This document shows positions 7,900 through 16,530 of a stretch of DNA of 64,000 nucleotides, piece after piece (positions within the stretch are counted from its first letter, which is position 1; the number at the start of each line of letters is the position of its first letter). A program made the position numbers and the translations under genes. Under the pieces are notes generated by a model that saw only the letters and a list, made by a program, of their open reading frames with translations, was not told the DNA's origin and made no database searches. The DNA comes from Akkermansiaceae bacterium (GTDB lineage Bacteria; Verrucomicrobiota; Verrucomicrobiia; Verrucomicrobiales; Akkermansiaceae): assembly GCA_905181965.1 (NCBI GenBank), contig CAJIZY010000005.1, forward strand, positions 62,001 to 126,000. Reading direction: 5' to 3'.

Positions 7900-8862
7900 T
7901 TACACGGAGGGTGCGTCAATGTCAAAGAGAGAAGTGACCGATTTTCCATTATGAATGCGCTGAATGGCCTCGCTGAAAAGATCGGCGATAGAAACAGGGG
8001 TCACTTTTCCCTGCTTAGTGACCGGTGTGGAATCGGTGGTGATCACCTCCTCAATAGCGGATTCCTCGATACGCTGGTGTCCAAGTTCACCGATAACAGC
8101 ATGAGTCACCGCAGCAAAAATCCGTTTTGCACCCTGTGCTTTCAAGATATCAGCAGCAGCACAGAGCGTCCCAGCAGTCTCGGTCATGTCATCAACGAGA
8201 ACAACATCGCGCCCTTCGACGTCTCCAATGACCTGCATAGCTTCGACCTCAGTGGCAGAAACACGGTGCTTTGCCACGATTGCGAGCCTTGCGCCGAGGG
8301 CATCAGAGTAAGCTCGGGCCATCTTTACCCCACCGACATCAGGCGAAACCACAGTGAGATTCTCACAATTATCGCCAAATCGCGCACGAAGTTCGCGAAT
8401 AACGATCGGTTTTCCGTATAGATGATCGACCGGGATATTGAAGAATCCCTGAATCTGAGCAGCGTGGAGATCAAGGGTGACGACACGGTCGACCCCAGCA
8501 GCGGAAAGAAGATCGGCCACTAACTTAGCGGTAATGGGCACGCGGGGCTGATCCTTTCGATCTTGACGAGCATATCCGAAGAACGGGATCACTGCGTTGA
8601 TACGACCAGCACTAGCCCGCTTCGCGGCATCCACCATAATCATGAGCTCCATGAGGTTATGATTGGTAGGCGGACAAGTCGGCTGGATAATGTAAACGTC
8701 TTCTCCACGGATGTTTTCGTTAATCTTTACGAAAGTCTCACCATCCGGAAATGCAGTGACACTCACGTCGGCGAGAGGGCAGTCGAGACAAGTTGCAATG
8801 TCGACAGCGAGTGCATGGTGAGCTGTACCGGAGAAGAGTTTCATGCCGAAATTAGAAGTCAT
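7900..8862 (-). CDS. prs: Ribose-phosphate pyrophosphokinase (PRPP synthetase)
   Basis: A 320-residue class I PRPP synthetase making PRPP from ribose-5-phosphate and ATP for nucleotide, His and Trp synthesis. It shows MKLFSGTAHHALA at the start, FPDGETFVKI, the flexible loop with FFGYARQDRKDQPRVPITAK, VTLDLHAAQIQGFF, and the PRPP-binding loop VVLVDDMTETAGT. The internal Met7 is an alternative start. It begins only 12 bases after the O-antigen-ligase gene and so is likely co-transcribed with the exopolysaccharide genes upstream. Confidence 0.96.
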   Translation of the reverse strand: MTSNFGMKLFSGTAHHALAVDIATCLDCPLADVSVTAFPDGETFVKINENIRGEDVYIIQPTCPPTNHNLMELMIMVDAAKRASAGRINAVIPFFGYARQDRKDQPRVPITAKLVADLLSAAGVDRVVTLDLHAAQIQGFFNIPVDHLYGKPIVIRELRARFGDNCENLTVVSPDVGGVKMARAYSDALGARLAIVAKHRVSATEVEAMQVIGDVEGRDVVLVDDMTETAGTLCAAADILKAQGAKRIFAAVTHAVIGELGHQRIEESAIEEVITTDSTPVTKQGKVTPVSIADLFSEAIQRIHNGKSVTSLFDIDAPSV

Positions 8863-8874
8863 CTGTGAAAAAAC

Positions 8875-11091
8875 TTAACGGCTCGTCGAATCGGAATCAA
8901 GGACCGCTTCCTGCTCGATGGCATTCCGAATCTGTTCCTCGGATAGCTTTACAGGCTGATATTGCCCAGCTTCAAGGGTTTCCACGCTGAATTTGAGCTG
9001 CTTCGCTTCCTTTTCCCAGCGTGGATCTTTTCCTTTTACAAGCTTCTCCGAAAGTTGATATCGAGTCTGAGCCTCCAAAAGCAAAGCTAGGGCCAGTTCG
9101 GGATTGCGGGGCTTGGCATTGATCCAAATGTCATTCCCTCGCTGGAAAATCGCCCTACCTTCATAATAATTAAGCCAGGCTTGGATGATCCCCCGGATCT
9201 CTTTCTCTTGATCTAACTCCCTTCTAGGCTCTAAGATTTCCCGCCTTTTCAGAATACGTGATTTTGCTTCACGCAGCAAGTTCAGGGCACTCGCATCGTT
9301 ATCGGATTTTAAGGCCTGCAAAAATGAACTTCTGGCAGCGTGAAAATAAGGACGCAATTTAATTTCTCTAGCCCAGATCAACTTCATCGCTTTCTGATGG
9401 CCTTCCTCCGCTGCTACGTGATTGCCAAGGGCATCTTCAACTCTCGGAAGACCAGCCAAAGCCGCAGAAAAATTTGGATTAAGTTCAAGTGCACGCTCAA
9501 AGGCCGCTTTCGCCCGAAGGTTAAATTTCTGAGCAATGGCAGGATCTTTTCTCTGCAGCGCGTCATTGGCTTCCGACATCGCACGCCGGGCAACAATTTC
9601 AAAAGACTTTGGATCCCACGAACGATCTCCAGCTTCTTCCAATGTTTCGAGTCCTATAAAAACCTCGTCCGCTGATTCTGCCGCCGTGAGTTGTCCAACG
9701 GCCTCCTTGGAAAGCACATATCCTTTAAAGAAACTTACTCCAAGGAATACCAAAGCAGCCGCAACCCCCAATCCTCCAATCCCAATCACGAGTTCGGTGA
9801 ACCGGAAGACTGGCCGGCGTTTGGACTTCTCTTTGGATCGACTTGCAAGAATTGCGAGTTGGAAGGCGCAGAGAACCACGCAGGCCGGAAAGTGAAAGAT
9901 AAAGCTGAAGTAGGACTGGCAAAGCATCGCCACCAACCCGCCAGCAGCTCCCAGCTGCCAAATAGAAAGTCCGGAATCACGATCATCCTCGTTCACCAGA
10001 TTTATGACTCCAACAATTCCGTGGATAAACAACAGAATGAGAATGAGGGCAAACCCCACAAGGCCGTAATCGGAGAGGAGTTGAACAAATTCATTATGGG
10101 CAAATTCCGGATCTCCCATCCAAAGCTCGAGAGTATCCGGATCCCATTTTTCGAGCGCGCGGTATGAAAAGGCACGAGCGCCTCCACCTACAATCGGAGA
10201 ATCAAGAAAGATTTCAAATCCCATTTGCTGGAATGCCACTCGCCCACCATCACTCACCTTAGCTTCAACTTTTCGCCCCGTAGCCTCCTCATACTTCTCC
10301 ACACGATTCTCGGTAATTCTTTGAACCATCCAAACCGAGCTCACAATCCCTCCAATTCCGAGCGCAACAACCGCAATAGATACGATGCCCAAGAACTTAC
10401 TGCGCCGTTGCTTCAAGAACAAAATTAGAAGAACCATCCACAACGAACCGCCCACCACAAACGAAAGCCATCCCCCCCGTGATTGACTCATCACAAGACA
10501 AACGATCAAGCCTAGGCTTAGCAGAGCACAGGCCCAACGAGCTGCGACATTCCTCCCAAAAAAAACATAGGAGAGGAAAAAGAAGACAGTTCCATTTAAG
10601 AAGGAAGCAAAAGCGTTATAATGGGCGAACAGCCCTATGGCATGACCTTCATCGGCACCTCCTGATTGCCAAAAGTAAAAGGAGTTCTCCAAAGCTGATT
10701 GAGAAATTGCGAGTCCCACATTTGCTATCCCCACGATTGCTAAAAGCATGATCCAGAGACTCCTTGCGCCCTTCCCAGTTGAGCTAACTGAGAGATAAAC
10801 TCCAATTGCCGATAAAACGAGAGTAACATCGTGAACGGCCAAACCCTCAGGTCCTCCCATGAGGGCCCGCCCCACTAAATATCCTGCCCCTAAAAGCGAA
10901 AAAATGGTGAGCCAGGGACGACTGCTCTGCGGTGGGTTAAGGACTCTCAAAATTGAGATAACGCACAATGTGACGCCTAAGCCAGCCAGTCCGACCCCGA
11001 TGCGACTCGTAATTAAGTCAATTCCAGTGGCGGCAATAATGGCAAAAAATACGGCGCACAATCCGAGAGCCAAGTTAGATAATTTATTCAT
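8875..11091 (-). CDS. O-antigen ligase/Wzy-like membrane protein with TPR tail
   Basis: A 738-residue protein. Residues about 1-450 form 10 or more membrane helices with the Wzy_C/O-antigen ligase signature region (MSQSRGGWLSFVVGG, then a long loop with IVGGGARAF and FAHNEFVQLLSDYGLVGFAL). The C-terminal ~280 residues are soluble, with TPR-like helices (NLRAKAAFERALELNPNFSAAL). This class joins or polymerises lipid-linked saccharides on the outer face of the inner membrane. Its stop and the sugar-transferase stop/start are tightly packed (4-base ATGA overlap at its own start). The context with exosortase and sugar transferase points to exopolysaccharide assembly. Confidence 0.85.
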   Translation of the reverse strand: MNKLSNLALGLCAVFFAIIAATGIDLITSRIGVGLAGLGVTLCVISILRVLNPPQSSRPWLTIFSLLGAGYLVGRALMGGPEGLAVHDVTLVLSAIGVYLSVSSTGKGARSLWIMLLAIVGIANVGLAISQSALENSFYFWQSGGADEGHAIGLFAHYNAFASFLNGTVFFFLSYVFFGRNVAARWACALLSLGLIVCLVMSQSRGGWLSFVVGGSLWMVLLILFLKQRRSKFLGIVSIAVVALGIGGIVSSVWMVQRITENRVEKYEEATGRKVEAKVSDGGRVAFQQMGFEIFLDSPIVGGGARAFSYRALEKWDPDTLELWMGDPEFAHNEFVQLLSDYGLVGFALILILLFIHGIVGVINLVNEDDRDSGLSIWQLGAAGGLVAMLCQSYFSFIFHFPACVVLCAFQLAILASRSKEKSKRRPVFRFTELVIGIGGLGVAAALVFLGVSFFKGYVLSKEAVGQLTAAESADEVFIGLETLEEAGDRSWDPKSFEIVARRAMSEANDALQRKDPAIAQKFNLRAKAAFERALELNPNFSAALAGLPRVEDALGNHVAAEEGHQKAMKLIWAREIKLRPYFHAARSSFLQALKSDNDASALNLLREAKSRILKRREILEPRRELDQEKEIRGIIQAWLNYYEGRAIFQRGNDIWINAKPRNPELALALLLEAQTRYQLSEKLVKGKDPRWEKEAKQLKFSVETLEAGQYQPVKLSEEQIRNAIEQEAVLDSDSTSR

Positions 11092-12497
11092 TTTGCTCCT
11101 TTGCTAAACAGAACCGCAGGGACGGTCTTAATCAAAATTAGAAAATCCTCCCACAAAGACCACCGATCGATATACGCAACATCAAGTTTCACCCACTCTT
11201 CAAAGTCAGTGATATCACTTCGTCCGCTGATTTGCCAAAGGCAGGTCACACCAGGCTTCATACTCAGGCGCCGACGATGCGATGATTGCTTGATTGCCTC
11301 AATCTCGTGAAGGGGCAAAGGACGTGGGCCAACCAGACTCATCTCTCCTTTCAACACATTTATCATTTGGGGCAACTCATCGATGCTATATTTGCGCAAG
11401 AACCTTCCAAAAGGAAAGATCCTTGGGTCGGAAGCTAACTTAAAGGCCGGACCATCCACCTCGTTTCCGTGATCCTCCTTTATCTTTTCCAACATTTGAT
11501 CCGCGTCAGGAACCATCGTTCGGAACTTGTAGATCAGAAAAGATTTTCCATAGAGCCCAGCCCGCTTCTGAGTGAAAATTACCGGAGATCCCGGACTAGC
11601 CAACTTGATTCCCACCATTGCCAGAAGCCAAAGTGGAAAGGTCAACGCGACAATCACGATCGCACCTATCATATCAACAAGCTTCTTGGCAAAAAGCTGC
11701 CACGATAATTCAGGAGTAGAACGGAAAACCAGCATTGGCTGCCCACCCACTGCATCGAAGCTGGGTCGGGCAACTTGGGCCCTCAAGAAGGTTGCCCCAA
11801 TCCAAGCCTCCACCCCCTGTAGCTCACAGGTCTCAACAGCCCGAGCGACCCGAGAAAATTCGGCATGCCCGGTCAGAAAAACGACACGCTGAATCGATTC
11901 GACTTTGATCAAGTCGTCCAATTCCTCGACCGCTTTAGTTTCGAGATCGAAGTGCGCCACAATCTTCCAAGTTTCCAAAATCTCGGACTCAAGATCCTCA
12001 AGAAATAAACCTGTTTCTCTTGGCGCCCCAGCAAGAACAACTCGCTCAAGATAGCCTTCCGAAGCTGCTCTCGATCTTAAGAACTTCGTAGTTAAACGAC
12101 TACGAACCCATAAAAAGACCGAGCTAAAAAGAAGACCAGAGCCAAGAACAAGTCGCCTCGTATCGGAGTATTTTCCAAAAACCGCGATCAGCGTGGTAAT
12201 CAAAACCACGGCTAACATTGCTCTTAAAAGAATACTGCTACTTTGGAATCTATGCCTTGAGAGCAATCGATCGTAAAATCCAAAACGCTCGAGCACCAGC
12301 GGTGTCAGAGGCACCACGATGAAAATGATCCAGACCGTCCCTTTAAAACCATCGTCTCCAATTGAAGGCATGCCAAGAAGTTGTCTGATCGGTCCATGAA
12401 CGAACGAAGCGATCACAAATCCCAGCCAGATCAAAAAGGCATCGCAAATCTGCAGAGCCTGAATCGAAAAGTGCTGCGTTGTTCCCCTTACCTTCAT
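11088..12497 (-). CDS. Polyprenyl-phosphate sugar-1-phosphate transferase (exopolysaccharide initiation)
   Basis: A 469-residue membrane enzyme that transfers a sugar-1-phosphate to undecaprenyl phosphate, the first step of repeat-unit synthesis. The N-terminal ~135 residues contain four membrane helices. A Rossmann-like central region (about 145-250) is followed by the bacterial sugar transferase domain: a helix-breaking hydrophobic segment (~275), then QKRAGLYGKSFLIYKFRTM, the DELPQMINVLKGEMSLVGPRP core and MKPGVTCLWQISGRSD. It is the WcaJ/ExoY type, and the sugar is unknown. It overlaps both neighbours by 4 bases. Confidence 0.92.
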   Translation of the reverse strand: MKVRGTTQHFSIQALQICDAFLIWLGFVIASFVHGPIRQLLGMPSIGDDGFKGTVWIIFIVVPLTPLVLERFGFYDRLLSRHRFQSSSILLRAMLAVVLITTLIAVFGKYSDTRRLVLGSGLLFSSVFLWVRSRLTTKFLRSRAASEGYLERVVLAGAPRETGLFLEDLESEILETWKIVAHFDLETKAVEELDDLIKVESIQRVVFLTGHAEFSRVARAVETCELQGVEAWIGATFLRAQVARPSFDAVGGQPMLVFRSTPELSWQLFAKKLVDMIGAIVIVALTFPLWLLAMVGIKLASPGSPVIFTQKRAGLYGKSFLIYKFRTMVPDADQMLEKIKEDHGNEVDGPAFKLASDPRIFPFGRFLRKYSIDELPQMINVLKGEMSLVGPRPLPLHEIEAIKQSSHRRRLSMKPGVTCLWQISGRSDITDFEEWVKLDVAYIDRWSLWEDFLILIKTVPAVLFSKGAK

Positions 12498-13288
12498 GAT
12501 CCGATATTTTTTCCGTTGGCCAGCGACTCATCATATCCCTCGCCCGGCTCAGAAACTACGATTGGAAGCAGCATCTTAAGAAAGGTCTGGATGTGGGCTT
12601 CCGTTTGCTTTTCATCAAGCCCGGCTCCCGATTCAAAACGTAAACCCTGATCGCGATGCTTCTGAGTCACGAAAGAGGAAAATGTGGCATAGGCCCATCG
12701 CTGGTCATGCCCCTTAAGAAGCCGGTCCTTGATATCCTCAGCAGTGCGCTCGTAGTGGCCCGAAACAATCGATTCATGGCCGAAGAAAGTATAATAAAAA
12801 ACTCGCCAGATGTAGGCCTTCTCTCCATTTGGAAGAATAACGTCTTCATAGTCACCTTCTTCGTTTTTTCGAAACAGCACGCGCCGGCACAAGATTTTCT
12901 TAACCGGTAAAACCTCATCCCCAGGAAGAAGCCCCTTCCAGTCATGACGCCTTTGCGCCATGAATTCCCAACCTTGGGCATCGAGACATACTTCAGGCTG
13001 GTGGATACTCTGGCTGAGATTTCTTCCTGAAAAAACAATGGAAATCTGGACTGAGGGTAGTTGCCCCGCCTGATCCTCATACCGCATCCGTTCGAATTCC
13101 GTATCTTTAGCAAGCTTCTCTTTTTCGGCCACACCTGGTTCTTCGGGCTTGCCGGCCCAACTTCCGACCGTCTCGGGAAGACTTTTGGCAAGACGAGAGG
13201 GTTTCATTCCCGGACTCTCTGGAAATGCCAGCACGATTCCGGCAAATACCGCCACGATCAAACTTAGAATAACCAGGCGCCTCTTCAT
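12494..13288 (-). CDS. EpsI-like exosortase-associated protein
   Basis: A 264-residue protein with one N-terminal membrane anchor (residues 4-22) and a periplasmic domain of the EpsI/DUF3485 type. Visible features are LPETVGSWAG, a segment with QSIHQPEVCLDAQGWEF, and YTFFGHESIVSGHYERTAEDIKDRL. Such proteins accompany exosortases, either fused to them or encoded just downstream, and their exact function is not established. Here it is a separate gene overlapping the exosortase stop by 4 bases, so the two are almost certainly made together. Confidence 0.88.
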   Translation of the reverse strand: MKRRLVILSLIVAVFAGIVLAFPESPGMKPSRLAKSLPETVGSWAGKPEEPGVAEKEKLAKDTEFERMRYEDQAGQLPSVQISIVFSGRNLSQSIHQPEVCLDAQGWEFMAQRRHDWKGLLPGDEVLPVKKILCRRVLFRKNEEGDYEDVILPNGEKAYIWRVFYYTFFGHESIVSGHYERTAEDIKDRLLKGHDQRWAYATFSSFVTQKHRDQGLRFESGAGLDEKQTEAHIQTFLKMLLPIVVSEPGEGYDESLANGKNIGS

Positions 13289-14274
13289 AACGTTGCTTTC
13301 TCCTCAACTACCTTGTGTGACTTTTTCACAGATCTCTTAACCCTCTTAGACCGCTTCTCTTTGAAATTGAGAAAATAGTCTGCCAAGTAGAGGCCAGAAA
13401 GAGCAATAGGAAAGAAGATCAGCAGCCCCGCCCAGTCATGCCAAGTTCCCGTGCCAAAATCAGCGTAGCCAAACTGCGCCAATACCAGAATGGTGAAAAT
13501 TCTCAGAAAATTACCAGCAATTGCCAAAGGTAGAGCTAGGGCAAAGAGAAAGGCTTTTTTCCACAGAGGTTTTTGGGTGTAGTTAGCATAGACAGCGGCG
13601 ATCATAGTTAGGGCCATTAGTGATCGAATTCCACTACAGCCCTCGGCGACTTTCACGCTGCTTCCACCAATATAAATATCGGCTCCAGTATTGACGAGAT
13701 CCATCCCTAAAAAGATACCGGTATGATAACATGCCTTAGTAATTAAGACCTGTAGGTTCCCCGTCAAGATTGCTTCGAGTCCCGGAACCGGAACCGAAAA
13801 CCATAAGAAGAATGATGGAAAAATAATATGTTTCGCGATCTGAAATCCAAAGAGATAATAGGCGTATCCAATCACCACGAATGGAGCGCCAATTAACGCC
13901 AATCGTGGTTGGATCGTCCGCATTGATATGAGGAAAAAAAAGAGTCCCAATAAAAGAAAGAGAAGACCCGTATAGGAGGACTTTGCATCCATTTTTTTGG
14001 TCTTCTGATAAGCCATCCAAATCATCACTCCGAATGCCACCGGCACAAATCGACCATGTAAAAAATTACTAATTGGATTACATGCTCCCCAGGTCCACGT
14101 CGCTAGAGTTTTGTGAACGAAAGATGGGTAAGCGGGATAGATAAAATAGATCAGCACCAGCACTCCAAGAGCTCCAAAACCCATTACTCGCATTGGCATA
14201 GAAAGATCCTTGATGCCCGACAGCGTAATCCGCTCTTGAACAGATCCTCCAGAGGCTTGCTTCGAATCACTCAT
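13285..14274 (-). CDS. Exosortase (PEP-CTERM sorting transpeptidase)
   Basis: An integral membrane cysteine protease/transpeptidase that processes C-terminal sorting signals. About eight hydrophobic helices are visible, with the three catalytic positions of the family: Cys in EGCSGIRSL, Arg in AGNFLRIF and His in GTWHDWAG, each at a helix end. The C-terminus is highly basic and cytoplasmic. The ATG at 14274 gives 329 residues. A TTG at 14331, overlapping the helicase stop, would add 19. The exosortase subtype cannot be fixed from sequence alone, but the neighbouring mini-protein carries a VPEPS motif. Confidence 0.93.
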   Translation of the reverse strand: MSDSKQASGGSVQERITLSGIKDLSMPMRVMGFGALGVLVLIYFIYPAYPSFVHKTLATWTWGACNPISNFLHGRFVPVAFGVMIWMAYQKTKKMDAKSSYTGLLFLLLGLFFFLISMRTIQPRLALIGAPFVVIGYAYYLFGFQIAKHIIFPSFFLWFSVPVPGLEAILTGNLQVLITKACYHTGIFLGMDLVNTGADIYIGGSSVKVAEGCSGIRSLMALTMIAAVYANYTQKPLWKKAFLFALALPLAIAGNFLRIFTILVLAQFGYADFGTGTWHDWAGLLIFFPIALSGLYLADYFLNFKEKRSKRVKRSVKKSHKVVEEKATL

Positions 14275-14327
14275 TGCAAGTTGATTAACGACATTCTCTG
14301 GCTTTTCAGCAAGCCCAAAGCGGGCTC

Positions 14328-16007
14328 TCAACCCCGTCGGTCAAGGTCCACCTTAAATGATCTCCCACGAATCTTTGCATCCTTAAGCCCATTAATGACA
14401 TCCCCCGAGACCTCTTCGCTAACATCCACCAGGGTATGCTTCGGAAAAATAGTGATCTTGCCCAGCGAGCCATCTGGCACTTTACATTCGCGATAGATCA
14501 TTCCAGCGATATCACCAGGCTTGATGTGCTGGGCTTTACCAATGTTCATGAATAAGCAGGCCATTCCCTTTGAATTATTTCGCTCTGGCCTCGATTTGCG
14601 TTCACGTTCGGGGCGCTCTTTACGATCACGCTTTTCATCGCGCCAACTCGAACGCTGCTTTTCATTAGCAAAAGCCTCCTTCTGCTTATCTTCGGCGATG
14701 AACTCACCTTCCCGCGTTGTGGATTCACGCAGCAAGGTAAAGGCCGCATTGGCAATATCGGTCGCGGTATGTCCCTGTTCCAACAGCCGATCGAGGTAAC
14801 TTTGATAATCCCCGAGCTTTCCACTCTCCAGTCGCTCTTGGATCGTCTGGAAGAGTTTGTCCGCACGTTTACCTTCGACTTGCTCTTGGCTCGGCACTCT
14901 TTCCCGCCGAATACTTTGGCGGGTGTATTTCTCGATTGTCTGGAGACGATAGATATCTCGACCAAAAACAAAACTGACGGCCCGGCCTGAGCGCCCGGCT
15001 CGCCCCGTCCGGCCAATTCTATGAACGTAATCCTCCGGATCGTGAGGAATTTCGTAGTTTACCACCAAATCGATGTCGTCGACATCCAAACCACGCGCCG
15101 CCACATCAGTCGCGATCAAAACTTCAATCGTACTCTCGCGAAACCTCGCCAGAACTCGCTCCCGCATCTGCTGAGTCATGTCGCCATGCAGACGGTCAGC
15201 GGCATAGCCCCTCGCCAACAAACCCTCGGTAACCTCATCAACCAATCGCTTGGTATTACAAAAAACCAGCGCAAGTCGCGGAGGATCAATATCGAGCAAC
15301 CGAGAAAGCACTTCCACTTTCGAACGCTGCCGAACCTCGTAGCACGACTGATCGATCGCGTCGACCGTAAGCGACTTGCGCTCGATTTCAATGGTCTCGG
15401 GCTTCTTCCCAAAATTATCAATCAAGCGGCTCACCCGACGGTTCATCGTCGCAGAAAAAAACATCGTTTGACGATCTTGAGGCAACGCCGCCAATAACTC
15501 TTCCATCTCCTCTTGGAAACCCATGTCCAGCATGCGGTCTGCCTCATCAAGAATCACAGTCTTGATATTTCGCGGGTCAAAACTACGGCGCTTCAAGTGG
15601 TCAAGCAAACGACCCGGTGTTCCCACCACGATATGTGCTCCTTTACGGAGTCCCTTTAACTGACGATCAATAGGCGCACCGCCGTAAACTGGGAGAGCTC
15701 GCAAACCTTTAATTTTACAACCAAGACGAAATACCTCTTCGCAGACCTGCACTGCAAGCTCACGAGTAGGGCAAATAATCAAAGCCTGAGGCTCGGCAAG
15801 ATGAGCATCAATTCCAGCCAGAGTCGGCAGCGCAAATGCCGCCGTTTTTCCGGAACCAGTCTGAGAGAGACCAATGAGATCCTTTCCCTCCAAAGCGAGC
15901 GGGATAGTCTTGGCTTGAATAGGCGAAGGGCTCTCAAACCCCATGTCGAGCACGGCAGAAAGGAGAACATCGGGGAGGCCGAGATCGGCAAACATAGGGG
16001 TATCCAT
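14328..16007 (-). CDS. DEAD-box RNA helicase (DeaD/CsdA-like)
   Basis: A 559-residue ATP-dependent RNA helicase. The Q motif ([13 protein letters not shown]), motif I SQTGSGKT (about 49-55), [21 protein letters not shown] box [13 protein letters not shown], and the second RecA domain with [13 protein letters not shown] and [13 protein letters not shown] are all present. A basic, Arg/Glu-rich linker (about 430-485) leads to a C-terminal RRM-like DbpA domain ([23 protein letters not shown]). It is expected in RNA remodelling or ribosome assembly, often at low temperature. It is the first gene of the exosortase/exopolysaccharide run. Confidence 0.94.
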   Translation of the reverse strand: MDTPMFADLGLPDVLLSAVLDMGFESPSPIQAKTIPLALEGKDLIGLSQTGSGKTAAFALPTLAGIDAHLAEPQALIICPTRELAVQVCEEVFRLGCKIKGLRALPVYGGAPIDRQLKGLRKGAHIVVGTPGRLLDHLKRRSFDPRNIKTVILDEADRMLDMGFQEEMEELLAALPQDRQTMFFSATMNRRVSRLIDNFGKKPETIEIERKSLTVDAIDQSCYEVRQRSKVEVLSRLLDIDPPRLALVFCNTKRLVDEVTEGLLARGYAADRLHGDMTQQMRERVLARFRESTIEVLIATDVAARGLDVDDIDLVVNYEIPHDPEDYVHRIGRTGRAGRSGRAVSFVFGRDIYRLQTIEKYTRQSIRRERVPSQEQVEGKRADKLFQTIQERLESGKLGDYQSYLDRLLEQGHTATDIANAAFTLLRESTTREGEFIAEDKQKEAFANEKQRSSWRDEKRDRKERPERERKSRPERNNSKGMACLFMNIGKAQHIKPGDIAGMIYRECKVPDGSLGKITIFPKHTLVDVSEEVSGDVINGLKDAKIRGRSFKVDLDRRG

Positions 16008-16124
16008 GGCGTATCAATTAGCGTTCGGCACAAAGGCAACAGGCGCTTGGGGAGACGCGCGGAATCTCAGGGTTTGCCTAGATATGCAAGTAAGAAACGA
16101 AAGTTCCACCAACTGGCCACCCCC

Positions 16125-16295
16125 TCACTTGCGCCGCCAAAGCAGGAAAAAAATACCACACAAGCCGCCAATCAAGATTGCCGAGGGCTCGGGGACCGAA
16201 GTTGTTTCAGCAGCTTGGTCGGCAGCCAAGAGGCTGGAACCGGAAGCCACAAAGCAGCTCAAGGTGATCCAGATCTTTGAAAGGCTCTTCTTCAT
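16125..16295 (-). CDS. 56-residue PEP-CTERM mini-protein
   Basis: The gene encodes a signal peptide (MKKSLSKIWI start, cleavage likely after SSLLAA) and, only about a dozen residues later, a complete PEP-CTERM tail: VPEPS, a hydrophobic helix (about 38-53) and RRK at the end. After both processing events only roughly 12 polar residues would remain. PEP-CTERM proteins are exosortase substrates, and a standalone tag is unusual. The Met at 16295 follows a plausible promoter. An upstream in-frame extension to 16520 is rejected because it lacks coding character and crosses the promoter and a terminator. The gene sits 117 bases before the helicase that heads the exosortase operon. Confidence 0.75.
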   Translation of the reverse strand: MKKSLSKIWITLSCFVASGSSLLAADQAAETTSVPEPSAILIGGLCGIFFLLWRRK

Positions 16296-16310
16296 TGGAG
16301 GCGAGTAAAT

Positions 16311-16339
16311 AAGATAATTGACCTCCCCTAACAAGACAA
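16311..16339 (-). promoter_or_regulatory. Putative sigma-70 promoter of the PEP-CTERM mini-gene
   Basis: On the minus strand, TTGTCT (-35) and TATCTT (-10) are separated by exactly 17 bases. The -10 element ends 15 bases before the ATG, so the leader would be very short. The call is by pattern only. Confidence 0.4.
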
Positions 16340-16463
16340 TTCGGCTCATGTTGCAGCAGTATCTTAAGATTGCATCCAACAATTTTAAGCCATCACTTTC
16401 TACAATGACTTTCAAATTCTCTCCCCTGAAAGCAATCAGACACAGAAGAAAAGCGCCCAAGAC

Positions 16464-16502
16464 AAAAAAAGACGATCCGGGATCTATTGATCCCAGACCG
16501 TC
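16464..16502 (-). terminator. Terminator after the TonB-dependent receptor
   Basis: A 14-position stem (12 paired) with a TATT loop is followed on the minus strand by seven T. It insulates the PEP-CTERM mini-gene from the receptor operon upstream. Confidence 0.75.
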
Positions 16503-16530
16503 CTTTGTTATGTATATCAATTGAAGAATC

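Noticed and set aside
5742..8862. A search for tRNA genes in the prs-ssb region and elsewhere.
   Set aside because: No cloverleaf with a T-loop/acceptor match was found by eye; a tRNA scan would settle it.
16296..16520. N-terminal extension of the PEP-CTERM mini-protein.
   Set aside because: It would run through a terminator and promoter-like sequence and places the signal peptide in the middle of the protein.
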